This document shows positions 26,531 to 36,236 of a stretch of 64,000 bases of DNA, in pieces. Made by a program: the position numbers and the translations under genes. The notes below the pieces were generated by a model. The model did not search any database and had not been told where the DNA came from. It worked only from the letters and a program-made list of their open reading frames with translations. The stretch is from Pseudomonas graminis (GTDB lineage: Bacteria; Pseudomonadota; Gammaproteobacteria; Pseudomonadales; Pseudomonadaceae): contig NZ_SOCR01000007.1 in NCBI RefSeq assembly GCF_004364335.1, positions 1 through 64,000 of the forward strand. The letters run 5' to 3'. The first letter of the stretch is position 1. Each line of letters opens with the position of its first letter.

Positions 26531-29500
26531 GCGCGGGATACGCCGAGCTGCATTGCCTGTCGAACTTCAGCTTTCAGCGGGGGGCGTCGAGTGCAAAAGA
26601 GTTGTTCGAACGGGCAAAGCTTCACGGCTATCAAGCGCTGGCGATTACCGATGAATGCACCCTGGCGGGCATCGTACGTGCGTGGCAGGCGGCGAAGGAA
26701 TGTGAGCTGCCACTGATCATCGGCAGCGAAATTGCCATCGAGAACGGGCCGAAAATTGTCTTGCTGGTAGAGAATCTCGCCGGCTACCAGGCCTTGTGTC
26801 GCTTGATCACCCAAGGGCGGCGCCGCAGCAAGAAAGGCGAATACCGCTTGCTGCGCGAGGACTTTCAGCCGCCGGTCACGGGGCTTTTGGCGCTGTGGCT
26901 GCCGGATCTTGATCAGAACGTGCCGACCCGGCGGGAACAAGGCGACTGGCTGCGCGGGGTCTTTCAGCAAAATCTGTGGCTGAGCGTCGAACTGCATTGC
27001 GGTCCCGATGATCGAAAGCGCCTCAACACCTTGCTCGGCATGGCGCGGGCCATGGCGATTCCTGCCGTCGCCAGTGGCGACGTGCACATGCACGCCCGCG
27101 GCCGTCGGGCGTTGCAGGACACCATGAGCGCGGTCCGCCATCACACCACCGTGGCGGAGGCAGGGCATCGGCTGTTTGCCAACGGCGAGCGGCATTTGCG
27201 CCCACTGTCGGTGCTGGGCGAGCTATATCCGGCGAGCCTGCTGATTGAAACCCTGAACATCGCCCGGCGCTGCACCTTCGACCTCAGTGAGTTGCGCTAC
27301 GAATACCCCCACGAACTCGTGCCGCCTGACCAGTCCCCCAGCAGCTGGCTGCGGCACCTGACCGAGCAGGGCGCCAGTCGGCGCTGGCCTCAGGGCGTGC
27401 CGGAGGTCGCCCGCAGCAACATCGAAAAAGAGCTGAGGGTCATCGCCGCCAAGCGTTACGAGAGTTACTTCCTCACGGTGCACGACATCGTCAGCTTCGC
27501 CCGCGAGCAGCACATTCTCTGCCAGGGGCGTGGTTCTGCGGCCAACTCCACGGTGTGTTTCGCTTTGGGCATCACCGAGCTCGACCCGTCAAAAAGCAAT
27601 CTGCTGTTCGAGCGTTTCATCTCCGAAGAGCGCGACGAGCCCCCGGACATCGACGTCGATTTCGAGCACGAACGGCGCGAGGAAGTCCTGCAATACGTCT
27701 TCCGTCGATACGGCCGGGGCAGGGCGGCGCTCACCGCGGTTGCCAGCACCTACCACGGTGCGGGAGCCGTCCGGGATGTGGCGCGCGTCCTCGGTTTGCC
27801 ACCCGACCAGATCAACGCCCTGGCCGACTGCTTCAGCCGCTGGAGCGACAGCATGCCGCCCGCCGAACGCCTGCGCGAATGTGGGTTTGAGCCCGAGAGC
27901 CCGATTCTGCGCCGGGTGCTGACGTTGACCGGCGAACTGATTGGCTTCCCCCGGCATCTGTCCCAGCACCCTGGCGGCTTTGTGATTTCCGAGCACCCGC
28001 TGGAAACCCTGGTGCCCGTGGAAAACGCTGCCATGGCGGACCGCACCATCATTCAGTGGGACAAGGACGACCTTGATCTGGTGGGCCTGCTCAAGGTCGA
28101 TATTCTGGCGTTGGGTATGCTCAGTGCGCTGCGCCGGACCTTCGATCTGGTCAGGGGGTATCGCGGTTACGACCTGACCCTCGCGACCATCCCCGCCGAG
28201 GACAAGCCGACCTACGACATGATCACCCGCGCCGACACCATCGGCGTGTTCCAGATCGAGTCGCGTGCGCAGATGTCCATGCTCCCGCGCTTGAAACCCA
28301 ACACCTTCTACGATCTGGTGATCGAGGTCGCCATCGTGCGCCCCGGGCCGATTCAGGGCGGCATGGTGCATCCCTACCTGCGCCGCAAGAACGGCGAAGA
28401 GGCAGTGACGTACCCATCCGATGAACTGAAAGTGGTGTTCGAGCGCACCCTGGGCGTGCCGCTGTTCCAGGAACAGGTCATGCAACTGGCGATCGTCGCC
28501 GCCGATTATTCCCCCGGCGAGGCGGACCAGTTGCGCCGTTCCATGGCGGCCTGGAAACGCCACGGCGGTCTTGAGCCCCACCGCATCCGCCTCAGTGAGC
28601 GCATGAAGGAAAAGGGCTACCCGGACGAGTTTATCCAGCGCATTTTCGAGCAGATCAAGGGCTTCGGCAGTTACGGCTTCCCGGAATCCCACGCCGCCAG
28701 CTTCGCCTTGCTGACCTACGCCAGCTGCTGGCTGAAATGCGACGAGCCTGCGGCCTTTACCTGCGCGCTGATCAACAGCTGGCCGATGGGCTTTTACAGC
28801 CCGGATCAACTGCTGCAGGACGCCCGCCGCCACCAGATCGACGTGCACCCGGTGGACGTGCGTTACAGCGACTGGGACTGTTCACTGGAGCCGGTCGCCG
28901 GCCGGGAATACAACCAGAACCTGGCGATCCGCATGGGCCTGCGCATGATTCGCGGCTTCCGCGAGGAGGATGCCATGCGCATCGAGCAGGCCCGCGGCGT
29001 ACGTGATTTCAAGGACGTGGCTGACCTGTGCATTCGCGCCGAACTGGACAATCGCGTGCGTGCTGCGCTGGCGGATTCCGGCGCGCTGCGGGGGCTGGTG
29101 GGGCACCGTCATCGGGCGCGCTGGGAGATCGCCGGCGTTGAGATGCAACGGCCGTTGTTCGGCGATGACTTTTTTGGCGAAGAGGCCCAGGTCGCGCTGC
29201 CGCTGCCGAGTGTCGCCCAGGACCTTGCAGCCGATTACGATAGCCTCGGCACGACACTCGGGCCGCACCCGCTGGCTTTGCTGCGCCATAAACTCGCCGC
29301 GAAACGTTTTCGCAGTTCAAAGGATTTGCTGGATGAAGAGCATGGACGAAGCTTCAGCGTCGCCGGGCTTGTCGTCGGTCGACAACGGCCCGGCACCGCC
29401 AGTGGCGTGACCTTTGTCACCCTGGAAGACGAACACGGCATGATCAACGTGGTGGTCTGGCGTGATCTGGCCGAGCGTCAGCGCAAGGTGTTGGTGGGGT

Positions 29501-29628
29501 CGCAGTTGATGCAGGTGTTCGGCAAGTTCGAATTCCAGAAGGGCGTGCGCCACGTCATCGCCCAGCGATTGTTCGACCTCACGCCGATGCTCACCGGGCT
29601 CGACGTGCGCAGTCGGGATTTCAAGTGA
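26527..29628 (+). CDS. dnaE2: Error-prone DNA polymerase III alpha subunit DnaE2 (ImuC)
   Basis: The protein has 1033 residues, a normal DnaE2 length and shorter than DnaE1. An N-terminal PHP domain opens with [16 protein letters not shown]. The polymerase core holds [15 protein letters not shown] and [15 protein letters not shown] (aspartates near residue 374), and a C-terminal OB domain is seen near [25 protein letters not shown]. It carries out translesion and error-prone synthesis after damage, guided by ImuB. The ATGA overlap with imuB and shared LexA2 operator make it the last gene of the cassette. Longer upstream codons belong to the imuB reading region. Confidence 0.97.
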   Translation: MSAGYAELHCLSNFSFQRGASSAKELFERAKLHGYQALAITDECTLAGIVRAWQAAKECELPLIIGSEIAIENGPKIVLLVENLAGYQALCRLITQGRRRSKKGEYRLLREDFQPPVTGLLALWLPDLDQNVPTRREQGDWLRGVFQQNLWLSVELHCGPDDRKRLNTLLGMARAMAIPAVASGDVHMHARGRRALQDTMSAVRHHTTVAEAGHRLFANGERHLRPLSVLGELYPASLLIETLNIARRCTFDLSELRYEYPHELVPPDQSPSSWLRHLTEQGASRRWPQGVPEVARSNIEKELRVIAAKRYESYFLTVHDIVSFAREQHILCQGRGSAANSTVCFALGITELDPSKSNLLFERFISEERDEPPDIDVDFEHERREEVLQYVFRRYGRGRAALTAVASTYHGAGAVRDVARVLGLPPDQINALADCFSRWSDSMPPAERLRECGFEPESPILRRVLTLTGELIGFPRHLSQHPGGFVISEHPLETLVPVENAAMADRTIIQWDKDDLDLVGLLKVDILALGMLSALRRTFDLVRGYRGYDLTLATIPAEDKPTYDMITRADTIGVFQIESRAQMSMLPRLKPNTFYDLVIEVAIVRPGPIQGGMVHPYLRRKNGEEAVTYPSDELKVVFERTLGVPLFQEQVMQLAIVAADYSPGEADQLRRSMAAWKRHGGLEPHRIRLSERMKEKGYPDEFIQRIFEQIKGFGSYGFPESHAASFALLTYASCWLKCDEPAAFTCALINSWPMGFYSPDQLLQDARRHQIDVHPVDVRYSDWDCSLEPVAGREYNQNLAIRMGLRMIRGFREEDAMRIEQARGVRDFKDVADLCIRAELDNRVRAALADSGALRGLVGHRHRARWEIAGVEMQRPLFGDDFFGEEAQVALPLPSVAQDLAADYDSLGTTLGPHPLALLRHKLAAKRFRSSKDLLDEEHGRSFSVAGLVVGRQRPGTASGVTFVTLEDEHGMINVVVWRDLAERQRKVLVGSQLMQVFGKFEFQKGVRHVIAQRLFDLTPMLTGLDVRSRDFK

Positions 29629-29717
29629 GCCGCAGGGGGCTGATAAACGCCTGATTGACCGCGATCCTCCTGCAGGTTTTGCGTACGACGTCAATTGCCC
29701 GTTTGACGCAAGTCCAG

Positions 29718-29859
29718 TGTAGGAGCGCGCTTGCCCGCGAAAGGTGTCGTATCAGAAACATTGAGGGCGTCTGACACACCGCAATCTTCCGGATGCGGCG
29801 TGTCAGCCGCCGGACATGTCACTGGCCAATCGCATTCGCCAGCAAGCCGGCTCCTACAG
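29718..29859. repeat. Mixed-type REPIN after dnaE2, filling a 324-bp gene-free gap
   Basis: The left half is of the GGAGCGCGCTTGCCCGCG type and the right half is the inverted GCCAGCAAGCCGGCTCC type, so two REP subfamilies form one inverted pair. The rest of the gap (29629-29952) holds no gene I can support. Confidence 0.8.
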
Positions 29860-29952
29860 GTTATGCATCTCGGTTGAAGTCGGGGCCTGGGCTGGAATCT
29901 ACTGACTGTTCATCCTGCCCTGACCCGAAAACAGGATAAATACCTCCGTCCA

Positions 29953-30951
29953 TCAGATCTCCACCTTCACAGCCCGCCCGGTCTTGATCGACTCGATGGC
30001 GCAGTTGGCCAGATGCAAGGCTCTCAACCCGTCGCGGGCGTTGGTCGGCAAGGTCTGGCTGCCGCGCACCGCGTCGATGAACTGGTTCAGCTCGATGCGG
30101 TAGGACGCCGCATAGCGCTCAAGGAAGAAATTTTCCAGCGGCTCGCGCACTTCGGTTTGCGTGGCGCTGTAGCTGCGCACGGTGCTCGCGCGATGGTTGT
30201 CGTTGAGGATCATGCCCTTGGAGCCGAACACTTCCAGACGCTGGTCGTAGCCATACACGGCTTCGCGGCAGCAATTGATGTGGCACTGCTTGCCCGACGC
30301 GGTGCGCAGCAGCACCATCACGCTGTCGTAGTCATCGATCTGCGCCAGTGCGGGCTCCACGAGGCGGCTGGCGATGGCGATCACTTCGACGGGTTCTTCG
30401 CCGAGCAAGGTGCGCGCGGTGTCGAAATCATGGATGGTCATGTCGCGGAAGATGCCGCCGGAGTGGGTCAGGTACTCCACCGGTGCCAGCCCCGGATCAC
30501 GGCTGGTGATCACCACCTGCCGCACCTCGCCGATGTCCCCCCGGGCAATGACCTTGCGCATCTGCAGGGTGTCCGGGTCAAAACGGCGATTGAAACCCAG
30601 CATCACCTTGCCATTCAGGTGCTCAATCTCTTCCACTGCCCGGGCGGCTTTGGCGAAGTCAAGATCAATGGGTTTTTCGCACAGCACTGGTTTGCCCAGC
30701 TTTACCGCCCGCAGCATCAGGTCGATGTGGGTGTCGGTCGGGGTGCCGATGACAATCGCATCCACATCGTCACGGGCAATGGCCTCGGCGCAATCGTAGG
30801 CCGCGGCGCAACCCAGCCTGCCGGCCAGGGTGTCGACGCCTTCGCGCCATGGGTCAGCGATCACCGTGAGTTGCACGTTGGGGTTGGCAGCCACGTTGGC
30901 CGCGTGAATGTTGGCGATACGGCCTGCGCCGAGGACAGCAATGCGTAGCAT
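29953..30951 (-). CDS. iolG: Inositol 2-dehydrogenase-like oxidoreductase (Gfo/Idh/MocA family)
   Basis: The protein has 332 residues. The NAD-binding AVLGAGRIANIHAANVAANP is at the N-terminus, the catalytic Lys93 is in LCEKPID, and Asp170 and His174 lie in FRDMTIHDFD, the catalytic trio of IolG. It is expected to oxidise myo-inositol to scyllo-inosose, possibly also related polyols. No other iol genes are visible, so the substrate could differ. ATG 30951 is supported by GGAGATCCACCC; 19 upstream codons were rejected. It is downstream of a LacI regulator (58-bp gap) and probably cotranscribed with it. Confidence 0.87.
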   Translation of the reverse strand: MLRIAVLGAGRIANIHAANVAANPNVQLTVIADPWREGVDTLAGRLGCAAAYDCAEAIARDDVDAIVIGTPTDTHIDLMLRAVKLGKPVLCEKPIDLDFAKAARAVEEIEHLNGKVMLGFNRRFDPDTLQMRKVIARGDIGEVRQVVITSRDPGLAPVEYLTHSGGIFRDMTIHDFDTARTLLGEEPVEVIAIASRLVEPALAQIDDYDSVMVLLRTASGKQCHINCCREAVYGYDQRLEVFGSKGMILNDNHRASTVRSYSATQTEVREPLENFFLERYAASYRIELNQFIDAVRGSQTLPTNARDGLRALHLANCAIESIKTGRAVKVEI

Positions 30952-31009
30952 GGGTGGATCTCCGGGATTGTTGTTATGGGGTGATCGGCGTAACGGGTGC
31001 GGCTGCACA

Positions 31010-32035
31010 TCAGTGCGTCAGGTTGAACGGTGTGACCACCTGCACGTGGGAAACGGGAATCGGCACCGCCTTCCACAGGCGATGAAACTGCAGGATGTGC
31101 AGAAACGCGTTGCGCGCGTCGGTCTGCAAGTTGTGATCGATGATCGCGGCCATCTTTTCTTCCGCCAGCAGTTGCCGGTTTTCCTGATCGAGGTCGTGCC
31201 CGATAAATACCTCGAGGGGGCGATCCAGTGCGGCGAAGGCATCGACGATCGCGCGGTTGCCGCCGCCAACGCTGTAAATGGCCTTGATCGACGGATTGTC
31301 CTGCAACGCTCGGGTCACCTTTTCGAAAGTCGGCTCATGCACGCCAAACCCGCCGGTGACGTCGACGACGCGCAGGTGTGCCGCACGGCTGCGCAGCCAG
31401 GTGCGGAAACCCATCTCCCGCTCTTCCTCGCCACGAAACAGCTCACTGCTGATGACCACGGCCACGTCTTGCGGCTCATCTTCGAGCCAGCGCGACATCA
31501 GGTACGCCGCTGTTTGCCCGGCGGTGCGATTGTCCATGCCGATGTAACCGATGCGCTCACTCTGGGGCAGGTCGGAAACAAACGTCACCACCGGCACACC
31601 CGCTGCCGTTGCCTCGTTCACCGCTTCGTTGATCGGCAACTCATCCGCGGCTTTGATGATCAGGCCCTGACTGCCTTTTTCGACGCATCGCAGAATCAGG
31701 TCGTGCATCTGCTGTGGGCCGATGGCCTGATACAGGTGAAAGCGCGGAAAGATACGAAACGGCGCCAGACTGCCGAGCTGCGCGAGAATCGCCTCCTGCA
31801 CCGCATCGCTGAAGCGTTTGGGCGTGTGCAGGATGACGTCGATATGAAAAGTGCGGCCCACCGCAGGCCCGGACTTTTCCTGGGCTTCGAGTTCTTCGAG
31901 GGCTTGATGAATGCGGCGGTGGGTCTGGTAATGCACGCTGCCGCGCTGATGCAGCACGCGATCGACCGTCGCCTTGCTCACGCCGGCCTGAGTCGCGATC
32001 TGCTTGATTGAAAAACGTCTGGCGCGGTCGAGCAT
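31010..32035 (-). CDS. LacI-family transcriptional regulator with sugar-binding domain
   Basis: The protein has 341 residues. The helix-turn-helix FSIKQIATQAGVSKATVDRVL lies at about 8-28, followed by a type I periplasmic-binding-protein effector domain that resembles ribose/inositol-binding proteins (GLIIKAADELPINEAVNEATAAGVPVV; IGYIGMDNRTAGQTAAYL). It is upstream of the iolG-like gene and probably controls it in response to inositol or a related polyol. No clear operator was found in its upstream region (32036-32251). Confidence 0.85.
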   Translation of the reverse strand: MLDRARRFSIKQIATQAGVSKATVDRVLHQRGSVHYQTHRRIHQALEELEAQEKSGPAVGRTFHIDVILHTPKRFSDAVQEAILAQLGSLAPFRIFPRFHLYQAIGPQQMHDLILRCVEKGSQGLIIKAADELPINEAVNEATAAGVPVVTFVSDLPQSERIGYIGMDNRTAGQTAAYLMSRWLEDEPQDVAVVISSELFRGEEEREMGFRTWLRSRAAHLRVVDVTGGFGVHEPTFEKVTRALQDNPSIKAIYSVGGGNRAIVDAFAALDRPLEVFIGHDLDQENRQLLAEEKMAAIIDHNLQTDARNAFLHILQFHRLWKAVPIPVSHVQVVTPFNLTH

Positions 32036-32251
32036 GTGAATCCCCTGGCGCCTCTGGATGAGGTCTTGTTGAGGTCGATTCGGGGCCTCGGTGAGGCTGT
32101 CGCAATGCTAATCGCTGTTCTACTGCTTGTACAGATGGAAATTAAATTCTAAATAGGGGGCGCGGTTATGCGTCTTGAACGCCTCAAACCGCTTGGCACG
32201 GGCTGTGCTGTGCCCAATGCGTCAGATGAAAATCACTCGCCAGGAGCACCC

Positions 32252-33103
32252 ATGTACAAAGACTATCCCGCTGCGTATCAGGTCAGCAAAGGCTCGGCTC
32301 TGCAGGTCGACACGGCGTTTTATCAGCGCATTCGCGAGGCGCAGGACCGCCGCACCCTGGTTGAGCAGTTCGAAGTGCCCATCCGCACCGGGCGGGCCTG
32401 GAAGGTCAAGGCCGGACAGGTGTTCCGCGTGACCACACCGGTAGGCCCGCAAGTGGGCGACTTCAATGTCTGGAGTGCCGATGACCCGCGCGAACGCATG
32501 TGGGCCGCGCGCACCCGGCAACTGCAGGGCGCCCACGTCACGACCCATGACCGCTTGTGGTCAAACCTGCCGTTTCTGCGGCCCATGGTCACCATCACCG
32601 ACGACAGCCTCGCCAGCTACGGCATCGATGAACACGGCGGACGGCTGCATGACCTGCTCGGCACCCGTTGTGATCCCTACGTGAACAAGATGCTCACCGG
32701 CGAAGACTTTCACCACCACTGCCATTCGAATCTGACCCGCGCCGTGTTGCCCCATGGCCTGACCGAATTTGACGTGCACGACGTGCTGAACATCTTCCAG
32801 TGCACCGGCTTGAATCACGACGACCTGTATTTCATGAAAGCCTGTCCGGCCAGACAGGGGGATTACCTGGAGTTCTTCGCCGAGATCGACCTGCTCTGTG
32901 CCTTGTCGACGTGCCCTGGCGGCGACCTTTCCCTGCCGATGTGGGGCCCGGATGCCCAGGACCCGCTGACCGTGTGCCGGCCATTGGGTGTTGAAATCTA
33001 CGACATTGATCCGGCGTTGCTGCAAGGCTGGGAGCCGCCCAAACGCGCGGCCTACAACGGTTTGCACGGGTTGAAGATCGACAAGGCGGACTGGGAGAAG
33101 TAA
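32252..33103 (+). CDS. DUF1989 family protein (urea carboxylase-associated type)
   Basis: The protein has 283 residues. FRVTTPVGPQVGDFNVWSADDPRERMW near residue 60, then HHHCHSNLTRAV and NIFQCTGLNHDDLYFMKACPARQGDYLEFFAEIDLLCALSTCPGGDL are the conserved blocks of DUF1989, which include His and Cys residues suited for metal binding. Members occur next to urea carboxylase/guanidine genes, where they help degradation. No such genes are near, so this is an orphan copy. The ATG at 32252 is behind CAGGAGCACC. Divergent from the LacI-type regulator. Confidence 0.8.
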   Translation: MYKDYPAAYQVSKGSALQVDTAFYQRIREAQDRRTLVEQFEVPIRTGRAWKVKAGQVFRVTTPVGPQVGDFNVWSADDPRERMWAARTRQLQGAHVTTHDRLWSNLPFLRPMVTITDDSLASYGIDEHGGRLHDLLGTRCDPYVNKMLTGEDFHHHCHSNLTRAVLPHGLTEFDVHDVLNIFQCTGLNHDDLYFMKACPARQGDYLEFFAEIDLLCALSTCPGGDLSLPMWGPDAQDPLTVCRPLGVEIYDIDPALLQGWEPPKRAAYNGLHGLKIDKADWEK

Positions 33104-33157
33104 GGCCCGAGTTTTCGGGGTGTTTCAGCGAGACGTCGCCTGGCCATCTCAACGCCT

Positions 33158-33559
33158 TCACGCATCCCGAAACAAGTCGTGGGCGTTGAGCAGGCGCCAG
33201 GCGATCTCGGGGTTCTTTTCAAGGCCCCGGCGTATGGCGGCGGGGATGGCGGCGCGGGTCTTGCGGCACATGCCGGGCAACTGGGCGATGTCGATGACCA
33301 TGCCGCGCATGCTGCGCACTTCATTGATGCCGGGGGCGATCTCCACGCGGATGCCGAGCTGATCGAACATCCGCGTTTGCAGGCGCTGCAGATCTTCCAG
33401 GCTGGCGATATTTTCCAGACGCTCAAGCAGACGTTTCTCTTCCTGACGGGTCAGGCGAAGGATGCGCACGTCCGCCCCGTCCAGCTCCAACAGCCGGTCG
33501 CGGTCGCATTGACAGGCGCCGGGCGGGCAGGGCGAGCGGATGGGCAATGAGGAAGTCAT
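33158..33559 (-). CDS. Conserved hypothetical protein with N-terminal CPPGACQC motif
   Basis: The protein has 133 residues with no signal peptide or membrane segment. The N-terminal motif CPPGACQCDRDRLL could bind a metal. It is followed by a charged helical stretch (LTRQEEKRLLERLENIASLEDLQRLQTRM) and a more ordered C-terminal half. I recall similar short proteins in other pseudomonads but no function. The ATG is behind GGAGCCC. It is convergent with the DUF1989 gene and divergent from the zinc dehydrogenase. Confidence 0.7.
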   Translation of the reverse strand: MTSSLPIRSPCPPGACQCDRDRLLELDGADVRILRLTRQEEKRLLERLENIASLEDLQRLQTRMFDQLGIRVEIAPGINEVRSMRGMVIDIAQLPGMCRKTRAAIPAAIRRGLEKNPEIAWRLLNAHDLFRDA

Positions 33560-33638
33560 GGGCTCCGATCATAACCATGGGCTGTGGGGATTTATAGCCA
33601 TCCCGGGTGCGATCGCGTAGAAAACTCAGATGACTGAT

Positions 33639-33651
33639 TTGGTAAGGCCAA
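33639..33651. promoter_or_regulatory. UxuR/FadR-type operator 1 (TTGG-N5-CCAA)
   Basis: TTGGTAAGGCCAA is 29 bp (centre to centre) from a second site at 33668, upstream of the zinc dehydrogenase operon. The same motif occurs twice in the uxuA-MFS gap. Such TTGG/CCAA palindromes are typical of FadR-subfamily GntR regulators. Confidence 0.65.
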
Positions 33652-33667
33652 TATCTTAATTCCTTAA

Positions 33668-33680
33668 TTGGTCTTGCCAA
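33668..33680. promoter_or_regulatory. UxuR/FadR-type operator 2
   Basis: TTGGTCTTGCCAA, the second site before the zinc dehydrogenase gene. The spacing of about three helical turns would let two dimers bind on the same face. Confidence 0.65.
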
Positions 33681-33859
33681 TGGTCGGACGGCTGTGTAGC
33701 TTTTTCCTGCAGGGCCGCAGTGTGATTGCTCACGCCATTGCAGCTGCTTCCCGCGCTTCCAGAATCCATCCGCCACTTCACAACAACAAGATCATCGCCC
33801 GGTAACCTGCGGTTCTGCCCGTTTCAGCGGCGCCGGCGTGCCTGGTCTGGAGAGAGAAG

Positions 33860-34870
33860 ATGCTCACCGTCGTCTGCGAAAAACCCGGTTCCCTGCTGGC
33901 CCTCGACCGTCCGAAACCCGAACGCGCACCCGGCGAAACGCTGGTCCGCATCAAACGGGTCGGGGTCTGTGGCACTGATCTGCACATCTTCAATGGCAAC
34001 CAGCCGTTCCTTGAATATCCCCGGGTCATGGGCCATGAGTTTTCTGGCATCGTTGAGCAAAGCGAGGCGGGCAGCGGACTTGAGCCCGGCGACGTGGTGT
34101 ATGTGATGCCGTACCTGTCCTGCGGCGACTGCATTGCCTGCCGTCAGGGCAAGACCAACTGCTGCGTGCGCATTCAAGTGCTCGGCGTCCACCGCGATGG
34201 CGCGTTCACCGAATACCTGAGCCTGCCCCACGGCTTCGTGCTCAAGGCCGACGGGGTCTCGCTGGATCAGGCAGCCATGATCGAATTTCTGTCCATCGGC
34301 GCCCACGCGGTGCGTCGCTCGGACGTGCAATCCGGCCAGCGGGCGCTGGTGGTCGGCACCGGCCCGATCGGCATGGCGGTGGCGATTTTCTCCCGCCTGC
34401 GCGGGGCCATTGTCAGCGTGCTCGACACCCGCGAGGACCGCCTGACGTTCTGCAAGCAGCACCTGCAGATTGACTCGGCCGTGCTGATAGGCGAAGACGA
34501 CAAACAGCAACTGGAGCAACTGACCCAGGGCGAATTCTTCGACGTGGTGTACGACGCCACCGGCAACGCCAAGGCCATGGAGCGCGGGTTCGAGTTCATC
34601 GCCCACGGCGGTAAATACGTGCTGGTGTCCATCGTTCGCGACACCATCAGCTTCTCCGACCCTGAATTTCACAAGCGCGAAGCGACGCTCATGGGCAGCC
34701 GCAACGCCACCGTCGAAGACTTCCGCTACGTCGAGCAATGCCTGCGCGACGGCCTGATCCCTGACGCCGCGCTCAATACCCACCGCATGGCCCTGAGCGA
34801 AGTGACCGAGCGCTTCACCACGCTGCTCGACCCGGCGCAACGGGTCGTCAAAGCCATCGTCGAATGCTAG
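33860..34870 (+). CDS. Zinc-dependent alcohol dehydrogenase (L-gulonate/L-galactonate 5-dehydrogenase-like)
   Basis: The protein has 336 residues of the medium-chain dehydrogenase family. Catalytic zinc ligands are Cys37 (GVCGTD) and His59-Glu60 (MGHE); structural zinc cysteines are at 88, 91, 94 and 101/102. The NAD-binding VVGTGPIGMA is near 168. The family includes sorbitol, threonine and sugar-acid 5-dehydrogenases such as LgoD. Its place in front of a mannonate-type oxidoreductase, and its shared operator with uxuA, suggest it oxidises L-gulonate or L-galactonate to D-fructuronate or D-tagaturonate. The substrate is inferred. The next gene follows by 11 bp. Confidence 0.85.
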   Translation: MLTVVCEKPGSLLALDRPKPERAPGETLVRIKRVGVCGTDLHIFNGNQPFLEYPRVMGHEFSGIVEQSEAGSGLEPGDVVYVMPYLSCGDCIACRQGKTNCCVRIQVLGVHRDGAFTEYLSLPHGFVLKADGVSLDQAAMIEFLSIGAHAVRRSDVQSGQRALVVGTGPIGMAVAIFSRLRGAIVSVLDTREDRLTFCKQHLQIDSAVLIGEDDKQQLEQLTQGEFFDVVYDATGNAKAMERGFEFIAHGGKYVLVSIVRDTISFSDPEFHKREATLMGSRNATVEDFRYVEQCLRDGLIPDAALNTHRMALSEVTERFTTLLDPAQRVVKAIVEC

Positions 34871-34881
34871 GAGGCGCGGGC

Positions 34882-36012
34882 ATGCATGCAACCCCGTTCA
34901 CCCCGATCCTGCAGTTCGGCACCAGCCGCTTTCTTCAGGCCCATGCCGATCTGTTCATTTCCCAGGCCCTGGAGAAGGGCGAAGCGCTGGGCAGAATCAC
35001 CGTCGTGCAAACCACCGGCAGCGCCGACAGCGCGCAGCGGGTTGCGGCGCTGGCCGGTGGCACGGGTTATCCGGTGCGCATTCAGGGCACGGAAAACGGC
35101 CGCACAGTGGATGAAGAGCATTGGTCGACATCGATTGCCGGCGCGCTACAAGCCGGCCCCGACTGGGCGCTGATTCGTCAGGCGATCCGGCACGACGTGC
35201 AGGTGGTGATTTCCAACACCGGCGACAAAGGCTACGTGCTGGACGCGGCGGACTCGGCGTCTTGCCTGGCCGCCGAGGCGCCGACGCCCAGGAGTTTTCC
35301 GGCCAAACTGCTGGTGCTGCTTCACGACCGCTGGCAGGCGAATCCTGATGCGCCATTGTCGCTGTTCCCCTGTGAACTGGTGTCGCGCAACGGCGACGTG
35401 CTGTGCGACCTGATCATTCAGCTGTCGGCGGCGTGGGGCATCGATACCGGGTTTGCGCGCTATCTGCGTGACACCTGCCGCTGGGCGAACTCCCTGGTCG
35501 ATCGCATCGTCTCGCAGCCGATTCAACCCGTCGGTGCCATCGCCGAGCCCTACGCGATCTGGGCGATTGAGCGTCAGCCGGGGCTGGTGCTGCCGTGTAC
35601 GCACCCTTGTGTGGTGGTGACGGATCAGTTGGAGCAGTACGAACAGTTCAAGTTGTTCATGCTCAATCTGGGGCACACCTGGCTGGCCGAGCGCTGGTTG
35701 AAAGATGGCCGGCCTGAGGGCGAAACGGTGTTTCAGGCGATGAACGATCCGCTGTTGCGCGGGAGCCTGGAGGATCTGTGGGGACGGGAGGTGCTGCCGG
35801 TGTTTGCGGCAAAGGATCAAGGGGATCAGGCACGGGATTACCTGGCCAGCGTCCGCGACCGTTTTCTCAACCCGTTTCTGCAGCACCGGATTGCCGACAT
35901 CGCGCAGAACCACGAGGAGAAGAAACGCCGCCGATTTTTGCCGGTGGTGGAGATGGGGCGCTCGGTTGCAGATCTGGAACAGCCGAAGCTCGAGGGTGCG
36001 TTGGCTGATTGA
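34882..36012 (+). CDS. Mannitol dehydrogenase family oxidoreductase (mannonate/altronate oxidoreductase-like)
   Basis: The protein has 376 residues, shorter than E. coli UxuB or UxaB (about 485), so it is a compact member. The N-terminal ILQFGTSRFLQAHADLFI is the NAD-binding motif of the group, and VISNTGDKGY, SRNGDVL and FKLFMLNLGHTWLAE are conserved. It probably interconverts D-fructuronate and D-mannonate (or tagaturonate and altronate) with NAD(H), giving the substrate of UxuA. The ATG at 34882 follows AGGAGG. It is second in an operon with the zinc dehydrogenase. Confidence 0.85.
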   Translation: MHATPFTPILQFGTSRFLQAHADLFISQALEKGEALGRITVVQTTGSADSAQRVAALAGGTGYPVRIQGTENGRTVDEEHWSTSIAGALQAGPDWALIRQAIRHDVQVVISNTGDKGYVLDAADSASCLAAEAPTPRSFPAKLLVLLHDRWQANPDAPLSLFPCELVSRNGDVLCDLIIQLSAAWGIDTGFARYLRDTCRWANSLVDRIVSQPIQPVGAIAEPYAIWAIERQPGLVLPCTHPCVVVTDQLEQYEQFKLFMLNLGHTWLAERWLKDGRPEGETVFQAMNDPLLRGSLEDLWGREVLPVFAAKDQGDQARDYLASVRDRFLNPFLQHRIADIAQNHEEKKRRRFLPVVEMGRSVADLEQPKLEGALAD

Positions 36013-36040
36013 TTCCCGGCTGACACACCGCGATTCCATA

Positions 36041-36134
36041 GTAGGACCGGCTTCAGCCGGGAAGGCGCCGGTAGTCACACCGCAAAACTCAGGGTGCACG
36101 CGCTGGCGTCTTCCCGGCTAAAGCCGGTCCCACT
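36041..36134. repeat. REPIN of the CCGGCTTTAGCCGG type
   Basis: Inverted REPs at 36041-36064 and 36110-36134 lie between the oxidoreductase and the GntR regulator. Confidence 0.85.
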
Positions 36135-36236
36135 CTTCCACCGCGTGCATCCAGCGTTGATCCGCGTCCATGGCCACGCCACAGGGCGCACCAACGCCTG
36201 TGATATCCTCCGGCGCATCTTGATGGAACATGATTG

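Larger units (their letters stand above)
33560..33859. other. Divergent promoter region with paired UxuR-type operators
   Basis: This 300-bp gene-free stretch separates the CPPGACQC protein from the zinc dehydrogenase. Two TTGG-N5-CCAA sites are the only named content; the remaining sequence has no supported gene. Confidence 0.6.

Noticed and set aside
36108..36236. An operator of the TTGG-N5-CCAA type before the GntR gene itself
   Set aside because: Only partial matches are present in its upstream sequence, so autoregulation is not supported.
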